DNA of 64,000 nucleotides from Chitinophagaceae bacterium (GCA_016786845.1 JAEUVB010000020.1:44928-108927), one strand, 5' to 3'; shown: positions 1 through 10,161, counted from the first letter of the stretch. Numbers and translations: made by a program. Notes: generated by a model not told the origin, from the letters alone.

Positions 1-2173
1 GCCGCAGTTGCCAGCGATAGATGAACAGGATGATGAATGCAAAGAGAGCGAAAATCGTAAGCCAACTGCCAAAGGTCTTATACCATGGTTTTTCTATTTT
101 AAATTTGAGTTGGTTCGGCAACAATTCATTATCCAGTTTAAATTCAATCAAATAATCTTCAGGTTCCAGTGACGCCAAAGTGATTTTTCGGACATCAGAA
201 GGTGATTGTTTCCAAATACCATGATTGATTCGATAGGATAGGATATGCCCTTGAGGTTGTAAATAATCAGGTATGGCATAGCTGATTTCAAGATCGTTTT
301 GTTTTGTTGGAAAACGATAAATACGTTCGGGGGTATAAGGTTTTTGATTAATGGAGGTGATATAAAATGCCGGACGGAATGAATGATGTGTAAATTCACT
401 GCGGATGAGACCTTCCCGGGTGATGAAGATGATTTCATTTTCCCAGACATTGATATCCAATATTTGTGAACTATTCATCATTAATGGTAATTGTTTCAGG
501 AAATTAGAATCCATGGATGTGGAAATCTCCTCCAGATCTGCATGGAATATTCCGGATGCATGTTGCACGAAAAGGTGATGGTCACAAATTTTAATCCGCT
601 CTATTTGCTGAAGATTTTCGTAACGCCGGATTCTTGAATCGGCGGTCCGAATCAGCAATTCGCCGCCATGGGTTAGGCAAAATAATGTTTGTTGATGCTG
701 CAGTATGGTGGAGCAATATATTTCTTTTTTATTCCACAGTAAATGCCCTTTTTCCTTTGGCGCAAACCATCTGATGCCCAAATTGGTGGCGTAGTATACC
801 TTATGCTCTTCGGGAATATAAGCGGTGGATTTTGCCCGTACACCATCGAGCAGAACGGAGGCATTCGGAAACAAAGCCGGGTCTATGGGGCGGGAATAGT
901 ATAGTTCATCAAATAGACTGGTCAAACTATCGGATCTATTTCGGTTGAGTAGAACGGCACTGGACGAATAAGCTGCAGCAAGATATTTTGGATCGATATA
1001 GGCGACGGATTTTAATCCTCCCGAAACAATTTGTATCATACCCTTGTCATATTTGAACCCATTGCGAAAATGGGGTTCTATATATTGGTTTCCGGGCAGA
1101 TAGACCAAATCATAAATTTCCTGATGATTGGTGGTGGTAAATATTTTATTGACATTCATGTCTGCTGCATTGACCTGATAAACCTCGCCGGTCGTTGATC
1201 CCAAATACAACTTATGGTCAATTACTTTAGAAAGACATATTTTTTTTTCAGGCAGAGGATAGGTCAGTTGATGTAAATCCGGAATGATATATAATCCGTT
1301 GTCGAGTGTACCTATCCAAAAATGTCCATCCCGGTCACGCATCATACAGGATGGTCTTTCTCCCTGAAAAAGTGTTTGCCTGAGTTGAAAGGATTTTATA
1401 TCAAATACCGATAAACGGTCGTTTTCGGCAGCCATAAGAAGGCTGTCAAATAGTACCGCTTTTTTTACCATGGAATGAAATCGAATCCCGGTAGGCATAA
1501 ACTTCCCGTCATATCGTACGATTTGTTTCGATCCCGGATAATTGTCAACTAAATGAAGTTGATGATTAAATATAAATGGATGTTCAGAGTGTATATATTG
1601 TTTATTCAAAGGGATGGATGCAGACAATTCCCCTTTGCTGTTATAGATCGTGAGTGTGTTGGATTTTCTGATGACAAGAAGATCATTGAGTACATGGGCA
1701 AAACCAATATCTCCTGTAAACATAGCCATTTGTTTAAATCGGCTAAGGGACTTTAGGTCATAAAAGTCCAAACTGGTTTGCGTGAGAAAAAATAAGGTAT
1801 GATCTGCAATTCCGTATATATGATTGACGCCCGGCTGATCATTAAATACATGTAGCGAATCGTTTTGAACATAATACAAGTAGTTGTCGAAACTCACATA
1901 CCATATCCGTCCATAAGGATCTTCCATAATTTGATTCCCGGCACGAGAATATTGATTGCTGTAAGTGTAATTTTTTACGGTTAATCCGTCAAACCGACTA
2001 AGTCCTTGGTTTCCTGCAATCCATACAAATCCTTTTTTGTCTTGGTAAATGTCGAATATTTCGTTTGAAGGTAAGCCCCGACTTTTATCGATGTGAATGG
2101 CATAGGGCTGTTGGGCTAGTCCGTAATGACTAAGCAATAGATAAAACACGAAATAGATGATCTTCCGGGTCAT
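1..2173 (-). CDS. Two-component regulator propeller sensor, N-terminal part (runs off left edge)
   Basis: The minus strand is open from the ATG at 2173-2171 to the window edge, giving 724 residues with no stop, so the gene is partial at its 3' end. It starts with a signal peptide (about residues 1-20, ending GLAQQ). Next comes IDKSRGLPSNEIFDIYQDKKG, typical of the first blade of the two-component-regulator propeller family, and repeated blade phrases such as GFVWIAGNQGLSRFDG and GHFWIGTLDNGLYI. A Y_Y_Y-like beta domain follows, then a transmembrane helix (WLTIFALFAFIILFIYRW) right at the edge. In this family the propeller is the periplasmic sensor and the cytoplasmic part after the helix is usually a LytS-type or HisKA kinase, or a DNA-binding output. 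Which one applies here lies outside the window. The stretch carries several small antisense ORFs that I regard as shadows. Confidence 0.85.
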   Translation of the reverse strand, partial: MTRKIIYFVFYLLLSHYGLAQQPYAIHIDKSRGLPSNEIFDIYQDKKGFVWIAGNQGLSRFDGLTVKNYTYSNQYSRAGNQIMEDPYGRIWYVSFDNYLYYVQNDSLHVFNDQPGVNHIYGIADHTLFFLTQTSLDFYDLKSLSRFKQMAMFTGDIGFAHVLNDLLVIRKSNTLTIYNSKGELSASIPLNKQYIHSEHPFIFNHQLHLVDNYPGSKQIVRYDGKFMPTGIRFHSMVKKAVLFDSLLMAAENDRLSVFDIKSFQLRQTLFQGERPSCMMRDRDGHFWIGTLDNGLYIIPDLHQLTYPLPEKKICLSKVIDHKLYLGSTTGEVYQVNAADMNVNKIFTTTNHQEIYDLVYLPGNQYIEPHFRNGFKYDKGMIQIVSGGLKSVAYIDPKYLAAAYSSSAVLLNRNRSDSLTSLFDELYYSRPIDPALFPNASVLLDGVRAKSTAYIPEEHKVYYATNLGIRWFAPKEKGHLLWNKKEIYCSTILQHQQTLFCLTHGGELLIRTADSRIRRYENLQQIERIKICDHHLFVQHASGIFHADLEEISTSMDSNFLKQLPLMMNSSQILDINVWENEIIFITREGLIRSEFTHHSFRPAFYITSINQKPYTPERIYRFPTKQNDLEISYAIPDYLQPQGHILSYRINHGIWKQSPSDVRKITLASLEPEDYLIEFKLDNELLPNQLKFKIEKPWYKTFGSWLTIFALFAFIILFIYRWQLR

Positions 2174-2564
2174 GGGTGGAAGGTACAAAAATCGATGAAA
2201 TTGGATGAAATTGCTACCCCAGTTAGTGAAAGCAATCATTCAGTAAGTCAATTCGGACATACTGAGGAAATGAGTCACCGGCAAGAGGTATACTAAGCCT
2301 ATTCAGGTTAAATCGATTCATTTTTCATTCCTCAAGCCTATCCTGATTTTTGGATGAATAGTTGTTGAATGCTCCAGGATTTTGAAATGATTGATGATTA
2401 CGAATGAAACTTTCAAGGAAGGGTCTAGGGTTGATAAAGTTGAATATACTTGTCATTTATTTTGAAGCATATTCAAATGTAATTCTTGGTTCAGAATGTC
2501 TGAAAACAGAAGGAAGAGATGGTTGGCAATGCTCGCGATAAGGATAAGGCGAATGGATTTACGA
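2174..2564. other. Intergenic region without recognisable gene
   Basis: These 391 bases lie between the 5' end of the sensor gene and the 3' end of ybeY (both on the minus strand). I see no convincing ORF, RNA gene or terminator. The sensor promoter should lie here, but no clear TAnnTTTG box was found. Confidence 0.5.
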
Positions 2565-3026
2565 TTATTCGCTGAACTTCGCCATCCAGAATTCCTCAAG
2601 ACTCCGCATTTTCGTTTTAGCCTTTGGTGTTTTATCTCCAAAGCCGGCCATATGTAATGCGCCGTGAATAATCACCCGGAGAAGTTCCTGCTGTACCGGT
2701 ACTTTTTCTTTTCTGGCATTTTCTCTCACCCGGTCTATGCTGATATAGATATCGGCCACAATCAGGTCCATGTCTTTTTCAGTCAAATCAAAGGTAATGA
2801 TGTCAGTGTAATCATCGTGTTGGAGATATTCCAGATTCATCTGATGTAAATAAGAATCGCTGGTAAAGCAATAAGAAAAGGCCGATCCTTTTTTTCGATA
2901 ATGAAAAATGAGTTCTGCTATATGGGCCGATAATTTTCGTTTTTGCTTCAAACCGGAATGCACATCCAAATCGCTGAAGGTGCAAAAACTATCCGGGGGA
3001 AGAATGTTTTTTTTTGTCTGAGCCAT
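2565..3026 (-). CDS. ybeY: Endoribonuclease YbeY (16S rRNA maturation)
   Basis: This 153-residue protein is a zinc-dependent endoribonuclease that acts in 16S rRNA 3'-end maturation and late 70S ribosome quality control in the cytoplasm. The metal site reads HGALHMAGFGD (H121, H125, D131). The third ligand position is Asp instead of the His of the E. coli protein; from memory this HxxxH...D form is usual in Bacteroidota homologues. The upstream phrase YLQHDDYTDIITFDL matches the family's conserved NxxYRxxDxxTDVLSF region. The ATG at 3026 lies 4 bases after the stop of psd, so the two genes are probably co-transcribed. Confidence 0.93.
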   Translation of the reverse strand: MAQTKKNILPPDSFCTFSDLDVHSGLKQKRKLSAHIAELIFHYRKKGSAFSYCFTSDSYLHQMNLEYLQHDDYTDIITFDLTEKDMDLIVADIYISIDRVRENARKEKVPVQQELLRVIIHGALHMAGFGDKTPKAKTKMRSLEEFWMAKFSE

Positions 3027-3030
3027 AAAA

Positions 3031-3684
3031 TTACAAAGTAGCGATCACACTGAGGCCATTCTCGACCACATCGCCGATTTGAGCATTGACCTTTGTGCCA
3101 ATGGGTAAAAACAAGTCCACTCTGGATCCAAATTTAATGAATCCTAATTCTTCATTTTGAACGGCCCGGTCTCCCTGTTTGGAATACGTGATGATGCGTC
3201 GGGCTACCGCACCGGCAATCTGACGGATCAGGATTTCAGCTTTAGGGTGTTTTACGACGATGGTGCTGCGTTCATTCTCTGTACTCGACTTCGGATGCCA
3301 GGCGACAAGGTATTTGCCTTTGTGATATTTTACATAGGTTACTTCGCCATTCACCGGGTAGCGGTTGACGTGTACATTTAAAGGTGACATAAATATGGAT
3401 ACTTGCAATCTGCGACCTTTGAAGTATTCGGGTTCCTCTGTTTCCTCAATCACAACCACTTTCCCATCACATGGTGACATCACCAGATCGTCTCCTGATT
3501 TAAAAGTGCGGGCAGGAATCCTAAAAAACCAAAACACCCAAAACCAAATAAGGCCCAGTATCAAAAGTAGTGGGTAGGCCAAAATAGGCCATTCGCCCAG
3601 AAAATGCATAACCATCCAAATGACGATGGCATATAAAACGGTCGCTACGATACAGTATATCCAGCCTTCTTTGTGTAGACGCAT
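3031..3684 (-). CDS. psd: Phosphatidylserine decarboxylase, short membrane form
   Basis: The 217-residue protein belongs to the short phosphatidylserine decarboxylase family, which converts phosphatidylserine to phosphatidylethanolamine in the inner membrane. Two hydrophobic segments (about residues 10-28 and 32-55) anchor the N-terminus. The conserved core MSPLNVHVNRYPVNG and the self-cleavage site FGSR (in GFIKFGSRVDLFLP) are present; cleavage before the Ser would give the pyruvoyl cofactor. The ATG at 3684 has no plausible upstream alternative. ybeY follows directly. A 91-codon ORF overlapping the 5' end (3645-3920) is not credible as a gene. Confidence 0.9.
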   Translation of the reverse strand: MRLHKEGWIYCIVATVLYAIVIWMVMHFLGEWPILAYPLLLILGLIWFWVFWFFRIPARTFKSGDDLVMSPCDGKVVVIEETEEPEYFKGRRLQVSIFMSPLNVHVNRYPVNGEVTYVKYHKGKYLVAWHPKSSTENERSTIVVKHPKAEILIRQIAGAVARRIITYSKQGDRAVQNEELGFIKFGSRVDLFLPIGTKVNAQIGDVVENGLSVIATL

Positions 3685-4284
3685 GTGTTTGATTTGCCTG
3701 CGAAAATAGGTTGAAAATCGGGGAATTTATAGAGAAATGAAACCGGAGTAAATGGTATGTTCCGGGTGGATGCAGAAAACATTTGCGCTGCAGGTAAAAG
3801 ATTACGGTTTGATAGGGCGGTAAAAGGTCGGCAGGCTTCGATTCCGGGCGTTTTTTCTATTTGGATTTGAACCGGTGAACATTCTCCTGATGAATACCCG
3901 TTTACACCTGATTGCCGCATTGGAATGCTAGTTTCATTAATCCCAAATCACCGGTCTGAAATTTTACTTTTTACGGTTCTGTATACTTCAACAAAACCAA
4001 ATTGTTATCAATGGTAATTTTCCAAAAAAATCTTTTTTTCTTATTCACATCGTTATACAGACTGATTTTACTATATAATGCCAAGATTCATTGTTAATAT
4101 ACACAAGTTGTGGAAAATGAACATTAGCGATATCGATACCTAAAAAATATCTTCGTTGGGCAATACAGCAAAAACCACAATCTCTCTTTTCGAATTTTAT
4201 CATGTGTCGTCAGACCTGAAACTTAAAAAGTAAAGGGGGAATTGTCACCATAAACGAAAAAACCCAATTAAAGAAAATTCAATC
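3685..4284. other. 600-base divergent intergenic region upstream of nrdJ
   Basis: This region separates psd (leftward) from nrdJ (rightward). It is AT-rich close to nrdJ. It holds a small inverted repeat, CACAAGTTGTG at 4102-4112, which vaguely resembles an NrdR-type site but is single and not a good match to the known pair of boxes. I looked for a cobalamin riboswitch because the downstream enzyme needs B12, and did not find a convincing B12 box. A TATCTTCG at 4148-4155 could be a promoter -7 element with a leader of about 130 bases. Confidence 0.4.
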
Positions 4285-7200
4285 ATGAAGCAAAAAAGTA
4301 CCGACGCCACCGGCCTTCAGTTTACCCGACAGTTTACCAACGATACCCAATCTGTTTACGACCAGTTTACCTATGATTATCGTACTTCGGTAATCAAGAA
4401 CCCCAATGGTGAAGTGGTCTTTGAAATGAAAAATGTGGAGGTGCCTTCACATTGGAGCCAGATTGCTACAGATATCCTGGCGCAAAAGTATTTTCGTAAA
4501 GCCGGTGTGCCACAACCTGACGGTTCCCTGGGAAGAGAAACTTCTATTAAAGAAGTGGCCCATCGGATGGCGCATTGCTGGAGAGTTTGGGGTGAAAAAT
4601 ATAATTATTTCCATAGTTCCAATGATGCTCAGGTGTTTTATGATGAGCTCGTATATTCCATTTTGAATCAAAGTTGTGCACCTAATTCACCGCAATGGTT
4701 CAATACCGGGTTGCATTCATCTTATGGCATCACCGGCAAGCCTCAAGGGCACTACTACGTGGATCCGGTTACCGGAGAATTATGTAAATCTCAAAATGCT
4801 TACGAGCGCCCTCAGCCTCATGCCTGTTTTATTTTGAGTGTGGAAGATGATTTAGTCAATGAGGGAGGTATCATGGACCTTTGGGTACGTGAAGCCCGTA
4901 TCTTTAAATATGGAAGTGGGGTAGGAACCAATTATTCCAATATCCGTGGTGAAGGCGAAAAGCTCAGTGGAGGCGGAACTTCAAGTGGTATCATGAGTTT
5001 CCTGAAAATTGGAGACCGTGCCGCAGGGGCCATTAAAAGTGGTGGTACCACTCGTCGTGCAGCCAAAATGGTTTGCCTCGATTTGGATCATCCCGAAATT
5101 GAATCCTTCATCAATTGGAAAGTTGAAGAAGAAAAGAAAGTGGCAGCACTGATTGCAGCAGGATATAGTCATGATTATGAAGGCGAAGCCTATCGTACAG
5201 TGAGCGGACAAAATTCGAATAACTCTGTGCGCGTACCGAATGAATTTTTCCATGCGCTTCAGAACAATGAAGATTGGGAACTAAAAGCCCGTACAGATGG
5301 ACGTGTGATGAAGAAGATACCGGCCAAGGATATTTGGGAACAAATCGCCTATGCCGCATGGCGTTGTGCCGATCCGGGTACTCAGTACGATACCACCATC
5401 AATGAGTGGCATACATGCCCGGAAGGAGGGAAAATTCGCGCTTCGAATCCTTGCAGTGAGTATATGTTCATCGACAATACAGCCTGCAATCTGGCCTCTA
5501 TGAACCTGCGCCGCTTCTATGATGAGAACACCAATGTATTTGATATAGCGGGTTATGAATATGTTACCCGCCTTTGGACGGTTGTACTTGAAATATCCGT
5601 TTTAATGGCACAATTCCCATCCAAGGAAGTAGCCCAATTGAGCTATGATTATCGTACCCTCGGACTGGGATATGCTAATCTCGGATCTCTCCTCATGGTG
5701 AAGGGGATTCCTTATGATAGCGAAGAAGCCCGTGGTATTGCAGGAGCTTTAACCGCCATTATGACGGGGGTATCTTATAAAACTTCAGCCGAGATGGCTC
5801 GTCATTTGGGTACTTTCGCGAAGTATGAGGAAAATAAGACCCATATGTTGCGTGTAATGCGCAACCACCGTGCAGCTGCATATGATGCACATGAAGCATA
5901 CGAAGGAATTGAAATTAAACCTCATGGTATCAATGCCAAATATTGTCCGGAAGATCTTTTGAAAGCAGCCACTAAAGCTTGGGATGATGCCGTACAAATG
6001 GGTGAAAAATATGGATACCGTAATGCCCAGGCTACGGTGATTGCACCTACCGGTACCATTGGATTGGTGATGGATTGTGATACGACCGGAGTTGAACCGG
6101 ATTTCGCTTTGGTGAAATTTAAAAAATTAAGCGGTGGCGGGTATTTCAAAATCATCAATCAAAGTATCCCTACAGCTTTGCGCAATTTAGGATACAGTGA
6201 AAAGGAAAATGATGCAATTGTAAAATATGCCAAAGGTCATGGTACTTTCGCCGGAGCACCTTTTATCAACCATCAAACCTTGAGTGAAAAAGGCTTTATG
6301 GCTGAAGAGTTGAAAAAACTGGATCAGGCCGTGAGCAGTGCATTTGATATTGCCTTCGTATTTAATCATTATACTTTGGGTGAGGAATGCCTGCAACGCA
6401 TTGGCTTTACTCCTGAACAATATATGAACCCTACTTTCACGCTGTTGGAAGAATTGGGTTTCAAATCCGAGGAAATAGACAAGGCTAATGACTACGTATG
6501 TGGTACCATGATGTTAGAAGGCGCGCCACTCTTGAAAGAGGAGCATTTGCCGGTCTTTGATTGTGCCAATAAGTGCGGAAAGAAAGGAGAGCGTTACATT
6601 CATCATACCGGACATATCCGCATGATGGGTGCTACCCAACCTTTCATCAGCGGAGCTATATCCAAAACCATTAACCTGCCAAATGAAGCGACGATAGACG
6701 AGATCAAGGAATGCTATATGTTGAGCTGGGAATTAGGACTTAAAGCGAATGCACTCTACCGTGATGGCAGTAAAATGTCTCAACCGCTCTCCAATAAGAG
6801 TGATAAAAAGGAAAAGTCGACTGAACCTACAGCTGATGCCATACAGGAAATCGCAGAAAATGTGATGCATGATTTGGGTAAACTGACTATCGATGAGTTG
6901 TTAGAAGAAGTGAACAAACGCGTACAGGCTAGTCCGGATACGACGTTGAAGCGCCAGCTGTCCCGCATTGTTGAACGTAAAACATTGCCGGCCAAACGCC
7001 GTGGTTATACCATCAAATCTAAGGTTGGTGGACAAGCCGTCTTCCTGCGTACCGGTGAATACAGTGATGGTACCTTAGGCGAAATCTTCATCGATATGGC
7101 GAAAGAAGGCGCTACCATGCGCAGTCTCCTCAACTGTTTTGCCATCGCGGTAAGTATCGGTATGCAATACGGTGTGCCATTGGAAGAATTTGTAGATAAA

Positions 7201-7620
7201 TTCATCTTCACCCGCTTCGAACCTGCCGGTATGGTCGAGCATCCGAATATCAAAAATGCGACATCCATCATCGATTATATCTTCCGTGCGCTGGGCTATG
7301 AGTATCTCGGACGTACTGACCTCGTTCATGTTCAAACCCCAATCGGTAATTCCGGTCAGGAAGAATGGGATGTGCCTGTGGAGGGCAATGAAGAATTGTC
7401 GAATGTTAGAGTAACCGCTCTTTCTGCACGTCCGGATGCAAAGAATATTGTACACGAGATTGCACCTAAAAGAGTGGCAGCCATGAGTGAAGCCGATAAA
7501 AAGAAAATGATGGGCACGAGCGCCGATGCACCGGTCTGTCGCCAATGTGGTAATATTACCTTGCGTAACGGAACATGCTATATGTGCCCGAACTGCGGTA
7601 CTACCACAGGTTGTAGCTAA
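4285..7620 (+). CDS. nrdJ: Adenosylcobalamin-dependent (class II) ribonucleotide reductase
   Basis: This 1,111-residue protein reduces ribonucleotides to deoxyribonucleotides using coenzyme B12 as radical generator. The substrate-binding Cys in QPHACFILS is C180, the radical-site triad NPCSE gives N388, C390 and E392, and the partner Cys in NTACNLAS is C401. After the reductase barrel there is a TSCPD domain (roughly residues 910-1020, with GEYSDGTLGEIFIDMAKEG). The C-terminal 30 residues are Cys-rich (CRQCG, CYMCPNCGTTTGCS) and probably serve in thiol relay or metal binding. No small subunit gene is adjacent, as expected for class II. The ATG at 4285 is the first start, and a strong terminator follows the stop. 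Confidence 0.96.
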   Translation: MKQKSTDATGLQFTRQFTNDTQSVYDQFTYDYRTSVIKNPNGEVVFEMKNVEVPSHWSQIATDILAQKYFRKAGVPQPDGSLGRETSIKEVAHRMAHCWRVWGEKYNYFHSSNDAQVFYDELVYSILNQSCAPNSPQWFNTGLHSSYGITGKPQGHYYVDPVTGELCKSQNAYERPQPHACFILSVEDDLVNEGGIMDLWVREARIFKYGSGVGTNYSNIRGEGEKLSGGGTSSGIMSFLKIGDRAAGAIKSGGTTRRAAKMVCLDLDHPEIESFINWKVEEEKKVAALIAAGYSHDYEGEAYRTVSGQNSNNSVRVPNEFFHALQNNEDWELKARTDGRVMKKIPAKDIWEQIAYAAWRCADPGTQYDTTINEWHTCPEGGKIRASNPCSEYMFIDNTACNLASMNLRRFYDENTNVFDIAGYEYVTRLWTVVLEISVLMAQFPSKEVAQLSYDYRTLGLGYANLGSLLMVKGIPYDSEEARGIAGALTAIMTGVSYKTSAEMARHLGTFAKYEENKTHMLRVMRNHRAAAYDAHEAYEGIEIKPHGINAKYCPEDLLKAATKAWDDAVQMGEKYGYRNAQATVIAPTGTIGLVMDCDTTGVEPDFALVKFKKLSGGGYFKIINQSIPTALRNLGYSEKENDAIVKYAKGHGTFAGAPFINHQTLSEKGFMAEELKKLDQAVSSAFDIAFVFNHYTLGEECLQRIGFTPEQYMNPTFTLLEELGFKSEEIDKANDYVCGTMMLEGAPLLKEEHLPVFDCANKCGKKGERYIHHTGHIRMMGATQPFISGAISKTINLPNEATIDEIKECYMLSWELGLKANALYRDGSKMSQPLSNKSDKKEKSTEPTADAIQEIAENVMHDLGKLTIDELLEEVNKRVQASPDTTLKRQLSRIVERKTLPAKRRGYTIKSKVGGQAVFLRTGEYSDGTLGEIFIDMAKEGATMRSLLNCFAIAVSIGMQYGVPLEEFVDKFIFTRFEPAGMVEHPNIKNATSIIDYIFRALGYEYLGRTDLVHVQTPIGNSGQEEWDVPVEGNEELSNVRVTALSARPDAKNIVHEIAPKRVAAMSEADKKKMMGTSADAPVCRQCGNITLRNGTCYMCPNCGTTTGCS

Positions 7621-7640
7621 TCATCAACAAATCATACATC

Positions 7641-7674
7641 AAGCCGATCACATCCAAAGTGATCGGCTTTTTTA
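7641..7674 (+). terminator. Rho-independent terminator of nrdJ
   Basis: A perfect 11 bp stem (AAGCCGATCAC / GTGATCGGCTT) with a 7-base loop is followed by a T run. It lies 20 bases after the nrdJ stop. It also argues against the long N-terminal extension of the next ORF, which would begin at 7659 inside the hairpin. Confidence 0.9.
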
Positions 7675-7784
7675 ATTCTCTCCATTTGAAACTTATTTCT
7701 ACGGGATTCATTCAGTTTCGTGAATTATCCATTGATAGATTTGAAAAACATCCATCAAACGATTATTTTGCAAAAAAATTAAAG

Positions 7785-9377
7785 ATGATCCGTAATTTAC
7801 TTTCTGTGCTATTCCTTCAATTCGTTGGCATAGCCTTGTCTGCTCAGCCTTGTACACCATCCTCACCCGCAGGTTGTGTATTGGACGCCATAACCTACTT
7901 TTCGCTGAAAGGGGAAGGCGGAACCGTAATTTACTCACCTTCAGGTTGTTCGAGTGGTGCCTATGCCGATTATACGGCTACCTATAGTCCTGTTAATCTT
8001 ACATTCGGGATTGCGTATAGTGGATTTCTTCAAACGAACAGCAGTGATAATTACGTTTCTATCTGGATCGATCATGACAATGATGATCAATTTGAGGCTA
8101 ACGAAAGAGTCATGCATAATATGAAAATAGGACCTACACCGGTCCTCTATGGAATTTTTATTCCATCATCCTTTGCTACCGGCACTCATCGTATGCGGGT
8201 ACGAAATGCGTATTATGCAACTGAGCCGGCATATGCTACATTGACCGATCCTTGTGCATTGATCAATTTTTCAGAAACGGAAGATTACTTAGTAAACATT
8301 ACGAACTCGCCCGGCCCAAAATTTGTTTCCTCCGGAATTCCGGGTGCTTGTATGCCCACTTCGAAAATTTGTATCGGGAGTGCCACCAACAATGAATCTT
8401 CTCCCAATATTCAATTGCTTGATTCCAATAACAACTATGTCGCGGGTATCTATCCTTCAGGCAATACATTGGGCATTGTGAGTGGTAATTTGGTACGAAA
8501 CAATGGTTCGGTCAGACAATCGCCGGCACCTTCCAACAGTTACTATATGGATAGGAATGTAACCATATCAACTACGATAGCGCCACTTTCGAATTATAAT
8601 CTCCGATATTTTTACTTAAATTCTGAGTTGAATGCGCTCATTGCTCAGCCGGGTAGTGGGGTGACATCTCAATTTGATTTGGCTATGACGAAAAATAATC
8701 AGGCGAATTGCCCTGCGGATGTCAATAATGCGCCACCGGGCACTTTGTATTTTTCCACCGGTTTCGGATCTATGTCAGGAGACCGCTTTGTGGATATGAC
8801 CGGATTGAGTGGTTTTTCTACTTTTTATTTACATGGTGGAAGCCAGCCTATCGGAAATGGTTCAGTGCTATTAGTCGATTTGATATCGTTTGAAGCGTTT
8901 CCGAAAAATAACCAGGTGGAATTAAATTGGCAAATTGCCCAATCCGATGAAAATATTCGATTCACTCTGGAGCGTTCTTATGATGGACAAAATTTTCAGC
9001 CTATAGCTGAACTGACAGGAAGAGATCATCTGCAAAATGAACCCTTGTATTTTGGCTTTACGGATGCACAGCCGGGTACCGGAAATATTTATTACCGATT
9101 AAAACAAACTGATTTGGAAATGAAAGTAGCCTTTAGTCAGGTTCGCAAAGTTTCAATATCTGATCGTTTAGCTTCCTATAGTATGAATCAAGCAGGTGAT
9201 CAGCTGTCTATTCATTGTAATGCTGATTTATCAGCTCAAATCATGGAAATATCGGGAAAACTAATTCGTCATGTTGACTTGAAGTCGGGGATTCACATCA
9301 TAGATATATCTAGCCTGCCTTCAGGGATGTATCTTTTTGTTTCGAAACATCAGGTAGATAAATTTGTTCGCTGGTAA
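7785..9377 (+). CDS. Secreted GEVED-domain protein with T9SS type A sorting domain
   Basis: The open frame begins at 7659, inside the upstream terminator. I chose the internal ATG at 7785 because it gives a proper signal peptide (MIRNLLSVLFLQFVGIALSAQ), for a 530-residue product. Around residues 90-175 a GEVED domain is recognisable by YVSIWIDHDNDDQFEANERV and the closing SETEDYLVNI. The last 80 residues form a beta-rich T9SS sorting domain with LSIHCNADLS, MEISGKLIRHV, SSLPSGMYLFV and the basic/aromatic end KFVRW. The protein should cross the outer membrane through the type IX system, whose gldKLM genes lie at the right edge. Its substrate or partner is unknown. Confidence 0.85.
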   Translation: MIRNLLSVLFLQFVGIALSAQPCTPSSPAGCVLDAITYFSLKGEGGTVIYSPSGCSSGAYADYTATYSPVNLTFGIAYSGFLQTNSSDNYVSIWIDHDNDDQFEANERVMHNMKIGPTPVLYGIFIPSSFATGTHRMRVRNAYYATEPAYATLTDPCALINFSETEDYLVNITNSPGPKFVSSGIPGACMPTSKICIGSATNNESSPNIQLLDSNNNYVAGIYPSGNTLGIVSGNLVRNNGSVRQSPAPSNSYYMDRNVTISTTIAPLSNYNLRYFYLNSELNALIAQPGSGVTSQFDLAMTKNNQANCPADVNNAPPGTLYFSTGFGSMSGDRFVDMTGLSGFSTFYLHGGSQPIGNGSVLLVDLISFEAFPKNNQVELNWQIAQSDENIRFTLERSYDGQNFQPIAELTGRDHLQNEPLYFGFTDAQPGTGNIYYRLKQTDLEMKVAFSQVRKVSISDRLASYSMNQAGDQLSIHCNADLSAQIMEISGKLIRHVDLKSGIHIIDISSLPSGMYLFVSKHQVDKFVRW

Positions 9378-9479
9378 TTTGATGATTGTCAAAGATATGC
9401 TCTATGAGAGGGTATCAGGCTGATTGGTCATGCATGAAATTGAGATTATCTCGATTAATGCGGGAAGGGTTGATGATTA

Positions 9480-10151
9480 TCAACCTTTCACAAACCTCAA
9501 AAACTCATTGTCTCCCAATTTAGCGACTTTTAAATCGCTCCAAATATCAATACCGGTTAATGTTTGCGTCAGTGTGGCCATATCGACGCGCCATGCGCGC
9601 TCTCCGGGTATTTTGCAGAGATAGGCCACATATTTTTTACGATAGTGCATGGGACTATTCTTGTTTTTAAATTCTGTCCATGTCTCGCTATTGCAGGCCA
9701 TCTTTTTTATTTTGATACCCGGATATTTCAATTCAAGTGCTTTGCTGACCATTTCAGTGAGGGTATCATCTTTGATCTCACAACTGATTTCACCGAGTTT
9801 GAGCGATTTGTCTTTGCTAAGCTGTCCCATCAATCGCTTGACGGCTTCTTCATAGGTTTCTTGCAGTGAGGTCCAATTTGCTGAAGCGATGCTGTTTTCA
9901 TCCAATTTCGCTTGCTTCATGCCATGAATGATTTGTGCTTTAATCATTTCAAAGCCATTTTCACGCATTACTCGCATGGTAAAACTGTCGTGATAGCCCA
10001 ATGACCCTTTGATGCCCGGACGGCCTTCATACAGGGCCTTCTCACTCAGACTTTTGATCGAAGTATTGATTCGTTTTTGGACTTCATCAGTTTGAAAAGA
10101 AAGAAGTGCCAAAACAAAGGACAGCAGGGTCAGAGAGATGATCTTCTTCAT
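9480..10151 (-). CDS. Unknown exported protein
   Basis: The gene encodes 223 residues that I cannot assign to a family. A signal peptide occupies about residues 1-20 (MKKIISLTLLSFVLALLSFQ). The rest is mostly helical and Lys-rich, ending with a segment containing RAWRVDMATLTQTLTGIDIW. No lipobox or catalytic motif is visible. It lies 42 bases downstream of rpoD on the same strand, but a terminator separates them, so it probably has its own transcript or depends on read-through. A small inverted repeat overlaps its stop codon. Confidence 0.7.
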   Translation of the reverse strand: MKKIISLTLLSFVLALLSFQTDEVQKRINTSIKSLSEKALYEGRPGIKGSLGYHDSFTMRVMRENGFEMIKAQIIHGMKQAKLDENSIASANWTSLQETYEEAVKRLMGQLSKDKSLKLGEISCEIKDDTLTEMVSKALELKYPGIKIKKMACNSETWTEFKNKNSPMHYRKKYVAYLCKIPGERAWRVDMATLTQTLTGIDIWSDLKVAKLGDNEFLRFVKG

Positions 10152-10161
10152 AAAAAAGTAG

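Noticed and set aside
3645..3920. 91-codon minus-strand ORF upstream of psd
   Set aside because: It overlaps the psd start in another frame, has no recognisable domain or signal, and its composition looks non-coding.
3921..4284. Cobalamin riboswitch upstream of nrdJ
   Set aside because: No convincing B12 box or paired arms were seen by eye; a covariance-model search would be needed to reopen this.
9468..9485. Hairpin GGTTGAT / ATCAACC between convergent genes as terminator
   Set aside because: No T run of useful length on either strand and it overlaps a stop codon, so it is too weak to call.
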